In this document: positions 14,883 to 21,076 of the stretch, one piece after another | How positions within the stretch are numbered: the first letter of the stretch is position 1 | Layout of the letters: each line of letters starts with the position of its first letter | From: AC-32 sp038237925 | GTDB lineage: Bacteria > Actinomycetota > Thermoleophilia > Gaiellales > Gaiellaceae | Reading direction: 5' to 3' | Assembly (NCBI GenBank): GCA_038237925.1 | Contig: JBBRYF010000012.1 | Location: 1 to 64,000 of the forward strand | Length of the DNA stretch: 64,000 nucleotides | Notes under the pieces: generated by a model | The model's database searches: none | Told to the model about the DNA's origin: nothing | Seen by the model: the letters and a program-made list of their open reading frames with translations, nothing else | Position numbers and translations under genes: made by a program

Positions 14883-15354
14883 ATGTGCGTGGTGGAGAGA
14901 TCGTTTGTCCCGTCCGGATTCGTCGTCCCGCTCGCGCTCGCGACGGAGCAATTCAGGCTCGAACCACTCGGGCCGCAACACAACGACTCCGACTACGAGG
15001 CGTGGTCGTCGTCCGTGGAGCACATCCACACGACGCCCGGGTGGGAGACGAGCTCCTGGCCAGACGACCGCAGCAAGGCTGACAACCTGCACGACCCTGC
15101 AACGGCACGCCGACGACTTCGAGAACAGGACGGGCTTTACCTACACCGTCCTCGATCCGTCTACCGGCGACGTGATCGGCTGCGTGTACATCTATCCCGA
15201 CAAAGACGAGCAGCACGATGCGCGCGTGCTCTCATGGGTGCGGGCGAGCCGGGCCGCGCTCGACGAGCAGCTGTGGCGGGCCGTGACAGCCTGGCTCGCA
15301 GACGAGTGGCCGTTCGAGCGCGTGGCGTACGCCGAGCGCGCCGACCGCGCCTGA
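14883..15354 (+). pseudogene. GNAT-type acetyltransferase with a frameshift
   Basis: From ATG 14883 the frame gives PLALATEQFRLEPLGPQHND and VEHIHTTPGW, the usual start of a small GNAT family. Near 15090 the frame must shift by one base (an extra C in GACCCTG) to continue as LQRHADDFENRTGFTYTVLD, DVIGCVYIYPD, VLSWVRASRAALDEQLWRAV and so on to TGA 15354. Together the pieces would make about 157 residues. One frameshift separates the halves; a sequencing error would look the same. It lies just right of the tRNA fragment and so is probably chromosomal. Confidence 0.6.
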
Positions 15355-15373
15355 CGCACCGCTTCGGGCTGAC

Positions 15374-15775
15374 TCAGTCAGCCCACCAGCCGCGCCGGCC
15401 ATCGACGTCTTCGCGCGGATCCTCGCCGAGGTTGGGCGCGCCGATGACCAGGATCTCGAGGCCCTCCGGCCCGGCCTCGTACCCTCGCCACGTACCGGGC
15501 GGGACACGCACTGCATCCCATTCTTTGAGCTCGACGATCTCGTCGTCGAGCTTCATCCGTCCGCCCCCGCGCAGGACGACGTACACCTCCTCCTGCTTTT
15601 CGTGCGTGTGGCCGTACGGAAAGCGATAGCCGGGTGGGACGCGCTGGTAGCTCAGAGCGGATTGCTCGAGCGCGAGCGCCTTGGTCGCCGCGCGAAAGTC
15701 CAGGTCCGGAGCGCCGTCGAACCTCGAGCCGAGGTCCTCCAGATCGTCCTTGATGTTCCTGAGCGTGAACGGCAC
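15374..15775 (-). CDS. Cupin-domain protein
   Basis: 133 residues from GTG 15775. The single cupin barrel shows motif 1 as PYGHTHEKQEEVYVVLRGGG, with the two His, the Glu and the Gly turn, and motif 2 as DAVRVPPGTWRGYE, where the usual His is replaced by Trp. Metal binding is plausible through the two His and Glu of motif 1. Small single-domain cupins of this type are isomerase/dioxygenase-like or sugar-binding and often unassigned. It stands 32 nt downstream of the kinase-like gene on the same strand and may share its transcript. Confidence 0.8.
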   Translation of the reverse strand: MPFTLRNIKDDLEDLGSRFDGAPDLDFRAATKALALEQSALSYQRVPPGYRFPYGHTHEKQEEVYVVLRGGGRMKLDDEIVELKEWDAVRVPPGTWRGYEAGPEGLEILVIGAPNLGEDPREDVDGRRGWWAD

Positions 15776-15807
15776 GGTGCAATCCTACGGCGTCATTCCC
15801 CCACGCT

Positions 15808-16491
15808 TCAGCTCCGCACGAGTACGCGCGGCTGGGACGGGTCGTCGTTCTCGAGCACGATGTCGGCGAGCTCGGCCGGCCGAACGGTGCCGCGGTAGTA
15901 CTCCTGGGACGGGAGGTACCGGGCGCGGAACCGCCGCTCGGCATCAGCAGGCGATCCGTAGGCCTCGGCGTCGCGGATGCGCGCGCGGCGAATGATCTCC
16001 TCGGAGGCGACGGTGATGAAGACGCGATAGTCCCACGCGTCGACCAGCTCGGGCCGCAGCAGGAACACCCCGTCGAAGAGAAGAATCGCGTCGGCGCTTG
16101 CCTCCAGCTGCTCGGAGTCGAGGGGCAGGTCGGTTCCGCGGTCGTAGATCTCCGTCCGGTAGAGCCGGCTGCCGGACTCTCCGAGCGGCCGGAGCAGCTC
16201 GGCCAGAAGTCGGTCGAAGTCGAACGAGTCCTCATAGCAGCCCCGCGCCGACTCGGGTCCCCGCCGGTAGCGCTCGGCGCGCGGACGGAGGAAGCTCTCG
16301 ATCGAGGCACTGATCACCTCTCGGCCACGGCCGCGGAGCGCGATCGCCAACTCGTCGGCAAGCATGGTCTTGCCGGCGGCGGCAGATCCGTCGATCGCCA
16401 CCCGCACCGGATGCGAGCAGGAAACGGCATCGATCGCATCGGCGATGGCGGCAACGGCCTCGCCTCGCCCAGGTCCAGCCCGGAAGCTCAC
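15808..16491 (-). CDS. Uridine-kinase-like P-loop protein
   Basis: 227 residues from GTG 16491. Residues about 30-45 hold a Walker A variant (AIDGSAAAGKTMLADEL), a later segment matches the Walker B/lid-proximal strand (ADAILLFDGVFLLRPEL), and DYRVFITVASEEIIRRARIRD resembles the base-binding and lid part of uridine kinases. The substrate-side strand IESFLRPRAERYRRG takes the place of the DDFY motif of true uridine kinases. It probably phosphorylates a nucleoside or related small molecule in the cytosol. Same strand as the cupin gene. The exact substrate is unknown. Confidence 0.75.
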   Translation of the reverse strand: MSFRAGPGRGEAVAAIADAIDAVSCSHPVRVAIDGSAAAGKTMLADELAIALRGRGREVISASIESFLRPRAERYRRGPESARGCYEDSFDFDRLLAELLRPLGESGSRLYRTEIYDRGTDLPLDSEQLEASADAILLFDGVFLLRPELVDAWDYRVFITVASEEIIRRARIRDAEAYGSPADAERRFRARYLPSQEYYRGTVRPAELADIVLENDDPSQPRVLVRS

Positions 16492-16546
16492 CGCTTGAGC
16501 CTATGCACTAGCTCCGGGCCGGGGCTCGGGTCTAGACTCGCCCGCC

Positions 16547-17080
16547 GTGGCCGTTCAGCTCGTCTACGAGACGCACGCGATCTCCGAGGACAACGAGCGC
16601 GGGATCGCCACCGGCTGGCTGCCGGGCCGGCTGTCGGAGCAGGGTAGGCTGCTCGCGGGGCAACTCGGCGAGCGTCGGCGCGACGACGGGATCGCCTGCG
16701 TCTTCACGTCCGACCTGCGGCGCGCTGTCGAGACCGCGGAGATCGCCTTCGGCGGCAGCGGCATCGAGATCCGGCACGACGAGCGCCTGCGCGAGTGCGA
16801 CTATGGCGAGCTCAACGGCGCGCCGGTCGAGGAGCTCGAGCCGCGCGCGCGCTTCGTCGACGAGCCGTTTCCGGGCGGCGAGAGCTACCGCGACTGCGTC
16901 GAGAAGCTGCGCTCGTTCCTCGCTGACACGGCTGCCGAGTTCGACGGCCGGCGCGTGCTCGTGATCGCGCACTCGGCGCAGCGCTGGGGTTTGCGGCACC
17001 TGCTCGAAGCTGTGCCGCTGGAGGAGCTCGTCGACGCGCCCTTCGAGTGGCAGGAAGGCTGGGAGTACAGCGTGGCCTGA
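16547..17080 (+). CDS. Histidine phosphatase family protein with ETH in place of RHG
   Basis: 177 residues from GTG 16547. The fold matches the phosphoglycerate-mutase-like clade: TSDLRRAVETAEIAF, HDERLRECDYGELNG and VLVIAHSAQRWGLRHLL (second catalytic His). The usual N-terminal RHG, carrying the phosphorylated His, reads YETHAISEDN here: the His is kept, the preceding Arg is replaced by Thr and the Gly by Ala. Such members still occur among predicted phosphatases, but phosphate binding must differ. Divergent from the kinase-like gene. Likely a small-molecule phosphatase; substrate unknown. Confidence 0.82.
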   Translation: MAVQLVYETHAISEDNERGIATGWLPGRLSEQGRLLAGQLGERRRDDGIACVFTSDLRRAVETAEIAFGGSGIEIRHDERLRECDYGELNGAPVEELEPRARFVDEPFPGGESYRDCVEKLRSFLADTAAEFDGRRVLVIAHSAQRWGLRHLLEAVPLEELVDAPFEWQEGWEYSVA

Positions 17081-17089
17081 GCAGGTCGG

Positions 17090-18274
17090 TCAGTCCGGTA
17101 GAAGCGGCATCTCGATTCCGCGGCTCCGATCGAGGAGCACCGCGCGGCTGACGGCCGCGGTGCCGAAGCGCCGCCGCACCTCGTCGATCGCCGCGTCGAG
17201 CGCGTCACTGCAGCGAGGGTCGAAGGGCAGCGCGAGCTGCACCGCGCCGTGCTCCAGGTTGCCGACGGCCACTCCGATGAGCGTGATCCCACGACGCTCG
17301 ATCAGCGGCGTCGCGTCCGCGAGCAGCCCCCGCGCGGCGCAGAGGATCGCGTGGGTGCCTGCCGTCGCGTACGGGAGCGTGTGCGAGCGCGTAACGCGTG
17401 AGAAGTCATCGAAGCGGACGCGCAGCGTGACCGTGCGCCCGGCACGGTGGGCGAAGCGCATCCGGCGCGTGACGCGGTCGACGAGGCCGACCAGCGCGGC
17501 GTCGACGTCTTCGGGGGAGCTCGGCGACCGTCCGAGCGCACGCTGGGCGCCAATCGAGCCGCGTCGCCGCCTTGGCCGCACCCGCCGAGGGTCGCGGTTG
17601 TGCGCGAGGGCGTACAGGTGCCGCCCGACGGCACGGCCGAGCAGCAAGACGAGGGCGCCCTCGCCGAAGCGCGCGAGCTCGCCCACCGTCGTGACGCCGA
17701 GCTCACCGAGTCGACGCTCGGTGACCGGCCCGACACCCCAGAGAGCCTCGACCGGAAGCGGATGGAGGAACGCCAGCTCGCGATCGGGCGGCACCGCCAG
17801 GAGTCCATTGGGCTTCGCGACGGCGCTCGCCACTTTCGCGAGGAACTTCGTCCTCGCGATGCCGACGGTGATCGGCAGTCCCACGCGCTCGCGCACGTCG
17901 GCGCGTAGGCGGGCGGCGATCTCGACCGGAGTTCCGGAGAGACGCTCGAGCCCGCGGACGTCGAGAAACGCCTCGTCGATCGACAGCCCCTCGACCAAAG
18001 GCGTCGCGTCGTCGAAGACTGCGTGGAGAGCCCTGCTCGCCTCGACGTAGGCCGTCATGCGCGGCCTGACGACGATCGCCTGCGGGCACAGCCGCCGCGC
18101 CAGCCGGATGCCCATCGGCGTCCGGACGCCGTGCGCCTTCGCCTCGTAGCTGGCGGCGAGCACGACGCCGGCGCCGACGAGCACCGGCCGTCCGCGAACG
18201 CGCGGATCGTCCCGCTGCTCGACCGCGGCGAAGAACGAGTCCACATCGGCGTGCAGGATCGTGGCGGCCGCCAG
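17090..18274 (-). CDS. dinB: DNA polymerase IV (Y-family), SOS-controlled, probable CTG start
   Basis: 394 residues of a Y-family polymerase. The catalytic carboxylates are clear: ILHADVDSFFAAVE (Asp10, Asp12 numbering from CTG) and LSIDEAFLDV (Asp100, Glu101). Fingers, thumb with two HhH motifs (VEALWGVGPVTERRLGELGV) and a little-finger domain follow. The frame upstream of CTG 18274 has no ATG, GTG or TTG before the LexA box, and GTG within the active-site motif is too late. CTG lies 6 nt after a perfect AAGGAGG. It performs error-prone translesion synthesis. Transcription should start within or near the LexA box at 18293-18308, shared with the divergent nuclease gene. The far C-terminus lacks an obvious beta-clamp motif. 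Confidence 0.92.
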   Translation of the reverse strand: MAAATILHADVDSFFAAVEQRDDPRVRGRPVLVGAGVVLAASYEAKAHGVRTPMGIRLARRLCPQAIVVRPRMTAYVEASRALHAVFDDATPLVEGLSIDEAFLDVRGLERLSGTPVEIAARLRADVRERVGLPITVGIARTKFLAKVASAVAKPNGLLAVPPDRELAFLHPLPVEALWGVGPVTERRLGELGVTTVGELARFGEGALVLLLGRAVGRHLYALAHNRDPRRVRPRRRRGSIGAQRALGRSPSSPEDVDAALVGLVDRVTRRMRFAHRAGRTVTLRVRFDDFSRVTRSHTLPYATAGTHAILCAARGLLADATPLIERRGITLIGVAVGNLEHGAVQLALPFDPRCSDALDAAIDEVRRRFGTAAVSRAVLLDRSRGIEMPLLPD

Positions 18275-18292
18275 CGCTCTCCTCCTTGCAAA

Positions 18293-18308
18293 TCGAACGT
18301 ATGTTCGA
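18293..18308. promoter_or_regulatory. LexA (SOS) box shared by dinB and the nuclease fusion
   Basis: TCGAACGTATGTTCGA is a perfect palindrome matching the actinobacterial/Bacillus-type LexA consensus CGAACRNRYGTTYG. It lies 18 bp from the dinB start and 12 bp from the ATG of the exonuclease gene, so one bound LexA dimer would repress both. Confidence 0.9.
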
Positions 18309-18320
18309 TTGTATCGAGGA

Positions 18321-20021
18321 ATGCAACTGTCGCTCGACGCACTCGACCGGCTCGTGGAGACGCTCGAGGAGCGCGGGCCGCTGTCGGCCGTCGAGGCGGC
18401 GCGGTCGCTCTTTGCGACCTCGTCGATCCCCACGAGCCTTGCGGTCTCGCTGCTCACCGAGGTCACCGCCGGCGACAGCAGGCTCGCCTGTACCGGTGCG
18501 TCGGTGGCCCTCGCCGGCGAGGGCGCCGATCCGCCTCTCGACGAGGCGGAGTTCGTCGTCTTCGACCTCGAGACGACCGGGCTCTCCCCCGCGCGCGACC
18601 GGATCTGCGAGGTGGGCGCGGTGCGCGTGCGGGCGCTCGAGCTCGTCGACTCGTTCCAGTCGCTCGTGAACCCAGGCGTGGCGCTGCCGGCGCCCGTCGC
18701 ACGGCTGACGGGGCTGCACGAGGCCGAGCTTCGACGCGCGCCAGGCGCCAGGCGCGTCGTCGGGCAGTTCCGGAGCTTCGCGGGCGACGGGCTTCTGGTC
18801 GCACACAACGCGGGCTTCGACCAGCGTTTCCTCGAAGCGCAGCTGCAGCGGCGCCTCTCGGAGCCGCCGCTCTGCACAGCGGCGCTGGCACGGCGACTCC
18901 TCGAGGGCCGCGCGCGCCGGGTCAGTCTGGCCTCGCTCGCGCACTTCTTCGGCGTCTCGACCCAACCGTGCCACCGCGCGCTGCCGGATGCCGAGGCGAC
19001 CGCGGAGGTGCTCATACGCCTGATCGGCCTGGCGCAGGAGCTCGGCGCGAGGCGGCTCTCCGAGCTTCGATCGCTCGCGGCCCCGCGTAAGCGGCGCGTG
19101 TACGGAAAGCGCCCGCTCGCCCACGGCGCACCGACGAGACCGGGCGTCTACCTGTTCCGCGACCGGCACGACCAGGTCCTCTACGTCGGACGGGCTCGAG
19201 ACCTGCGCGCCCGGCTCCGTTCGTACTTTCACGGCGAGCGCCAGCGGCCGTCGGTCGAAGCGGCGTTGCACGCGCTCGAGCGGATCGAGTGGCGCGTGCA
19301 GGGCTCCGAGCTCGAGGCGGCACTCGAAGAGCTGCGGCTGATCCGCGAGCTACAGCCGCCCGCGAACTCGCGCAGTCGCAAGAAGACGCACGGCCTGTAC
19401 CTGCGGCGCCGTGGCGACGACTTCGTCGTCACGAAGACGCCGACGCCGCGCGGCCCGATCGGCAGCCGGCGCGAGGCTTCGTCGGCGGCGCGAGCCCTCG
19501 CGCTGAGCACACCGGACGAGCTCGAGCGCCTGCTCGAGGGTGGGCCGCTGCCGCGCCTGCACGATCGGCTCGCGCAGCTCTCCGAGAGCCTCCGCTACGA
19601 AGAGGCGGCCCGCCTACGGGACAGGATCGAGGCGCTGGAGCACGTCGTCGAGCGGCTTCGTCGCCTCGAACGCCTGCGGTCACTCGAGGCGTGCCTCGTC
19701 GCGCCGGGTCTCGAGCGGGAGTGGCAGCAGGCGTTCTTCGTCTCTGGCGGCGCACTCCAAGCGGTTCGAGCTCTCCCACCCGGGCCGGGCGCGCTGATCG
19801 AGATCGAGGCGGGACTGGCGCGGTGTCGTGCGGGTCGCCGTCTCACAGACGAGACGCTGACCCCGGAGCAGGCCGAGGATCTCGTACTCCTCGACGGGTT
19901 CGTACGCCGCCCGCCGCCCGAAGTCACGGTGCTGCCACTCGACCGGAGTGCGATCGCCGCCTACTTGCGGCCCAGGAGCGCGGGCTTGAATCCGCGGCGC
20001 CCTCGAGGCATTCGCAGGTAG
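18321..20021 (+). CDS. DEDDh exonuclease / GIY-YIG (UvrC-like) nuclease fusion
   Basis: 566 residues from ATG 18321 (GAGGA just upstream). An N-terminal helical segment precedes a DEDDh 3'-5' exonuclease like the DnaQ epsilon subunit (FVVFDLETTGLSP with Asp82/Glu84, LLVAHNAGFDQRFL, CHRALPDAEAT). A GIY-YIG endonuclease follows at about residues 275-330 (PGVYLFRD, VLYVGRARDLRARL), as in UvrC/Cho, and a UVR-type helix pair near residue 415 (LSESLRYEEAARLRDRIEAL). The combination is a known actinobacterial architecture (Rv2191-like) presumed to act in excision repair. The shared LexA box makes it a predicted SOS gene opposite dinB. Its last 61 nt overlap a minus-strand gene. Confidence 0.9.
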   Translation: MQLSLDALDRLVETLEERGPLSAVEAARSLFATSSIPTSLAVSLLTEVTAGDSRLACTGASVALAGEGADPPLDEAEFVVFDLETTGLSPARDRICEVGAVRVRALELVDSFQSLVNPGVALPAPVARLTGLHEAELRRAPGARRVVGQFRSFAGDGLLVAHNAGFDQRFLEAQLQRRLSEPPLCTAALARRLLEGRARRVSLASLAHFFGVSTQPCHRALPDAEATAEVLIRLIGLAQELGARRLSELRSLAAPRKRRVYGKRPLAHGAPTRPGVYLFRDRHDQVLYVGRARDLRARLRSYFHGERQRPSVEAALHALERIEWRVQGSELEAALEELRLIRELQPPANSRSRKKTHGLYLRRRGDDFVVTKTPTPRGPIGSRREASSAARALALSTPDELERLLEGGPLPRLHDRLAQLSESLRYEEAARLRDRIEALEHVVERLRRLERLRSLEACLVAPGLEREWQQAFFVSGGALQAVRALPPGPGALIEIEAGLARCRAGRRLTDETLTPEQAEDLVLLDGFVRRPPPEVTVLPLDRSAIAAYLRPRSAGLNPRRPRGIRR

Positions 20022-20434
20022 AGCAGGAGCGCGGCCGCGAGCGGTACGAGGATCGCGACGGCCAGCGCCACAGGGTGCGATCTGCCCGAGCCGGCCCTTG
20101 CGACAGAAGCTGTCGCTGCGCGTGACCGGCGCGGGAAGGTGATTCTCGCGGCGGCCGCCCGGTGAACGAACCCGTTGCGGAGTCGCAGCTGCGCTCGCCA
20201 CGGGCCGCGAGGAAGTCGCTTGTCGAGCCGCACCGTTGCCTCCTCCTTGTGGCCGGGCGCAAGGTTGGGCCCGAGCTCGACGGCGAACGGCCCGGCGCGC
20301 AGACCCCCCGGCCCGCGCGAAAGAGTGAGCGTGCCGCTGATGCCGAGCGTACGACGGCCGGTGTTGCGGATCTTCGTGACGACGAGCAGCCGGCCGGTGC
20401 GCGAGCGCTTTGCGTGGCACTCGTTCGCGCGCAA
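19961..20434 (-). CDS. Membrane-anchored Ig-like domain protein, apparently N-terminally truncated
   Basis: 157 residues from TTG 20434. Residues 15-110 resemble the second beta-sandwich of DUF916-like (WxL-interacting) surface proteins: LLVVTKIRNTGRRTLGISG, GPGGLRAGPFAVELGP, VRLDKRLPRGPWRAQLRL. A transmembrane helix (PVALAVAILVPLAAALLLYL) and a basic tail follow. Full proteins of this type carry a signal peptide and an additional N-terminal domain, both missing here, and the start is a weak TTG without a ribosome-binding site. The gene also overlaps the 3' end of the nuclease gene by 61 bp. It is probably a remnant; if expressed it would not be exported normally. Confidence 0.5.
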   Translation of the reverse strand: MRANECHAKRSRTGRLLVVTKIRNTGRRTLGISGTLTLSRGPGGLRAGPFAVELGPNLAPGHKEEATVRLDKRLPRGPWRAQLRLRNGFVHRAAAARITFPRRSRAATASVARAGSGRSHPVALAVAILVPLAAALLLYLRMPRGRRGFKPALLGRK

Positions 20435-20475
20435 GGGCCGGGCGGGTTCGCCGGCCCTCGCGCGCTGAGGTCGTC

Positions 20476-20805
20476 CTAGCGCTTGATGAGGTTGTGGATC
20501 TCGACCAGCTCGGGCCGGCCGTCGAGCTCGATGCCGACGTCCTTCAGGACCGGCATGAGCCGCTCGCCGAACGAGTCGAGCTCCTCGCGCGAATCCCAGA
20601 TCTCGCTCACGCGCAGGGTTCCGTTGGACTTGAACGCGACGTGGAAGTCGAGTCCTTCGGGCAACCAGTCGCCCGACTTCTCCAGCCGACGGATCGTCTC
20701 GTCGTACTGGTCGGTGCTCACGTTGCCTGCGGTCGTGAAGCGGGCGAGGACCTTCGTCTTGTGATCGCCCATGACCGGCGTCTCGGACCTTTCGGTGGTG
20801 GCCAT
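20476..20805 (-). CDS. Small ABM-like (dimeric alpha/beta barrel) protein
   Basis: 109 residues from ATG 20805, preceded by AAGGAGG at 7-nt spacing. Predicted strands and helices (KVLARFTTAGNVSTDQYDETI, LDFHVAFKSNGTLRVSEIWD, SREELDSFGERLMPVLKDVGI) fit the antibiotic-biosynthesis-monooxygenase-like ferredoxin fold, which forms dimers. No catalytic residues can be fixed. The proteins are cytosolic and of varied, often unknown, function. A second member with the same fold occurs in the oxidase operon (56372-56701). No operon partner is evident. Confidence 0.6.
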   Translation of the reverse strand: MATTERSETPVMGDHKTKVLARFTTAGNVSTDQYDETIRRLEKSGDWLPEGLDFHVAFKSNGTLRVSEIWDSREELDSFGERLMPVLKDVGIELDGRPELVEIHNLIKR

Positions 20806-21076
20806 GTGATGGCCTCCTTCATATGGATGCTCCTGACCGAGCCGACCTGCAACCAACACTTGGTGCTGCGCTCGCTGAAAGGCGAGGTGTCTAAGCCAGA
20901 ATGCACTGCCCAAGCTAGCAGGTTCCCGCCGGCGCGGGGCTCGGCCTCCTAAGTCGTGAAGCGCGGCCGCCGCGCCGGGACCGGGCGGCGGTACTCGAAG
21001 ACGCGCCAGATGCGCCGCGACATGACGGGCTGAGCAGGCAACCGCCGCCGAGCCGTCGTCACCGCGAACCCGGGCT

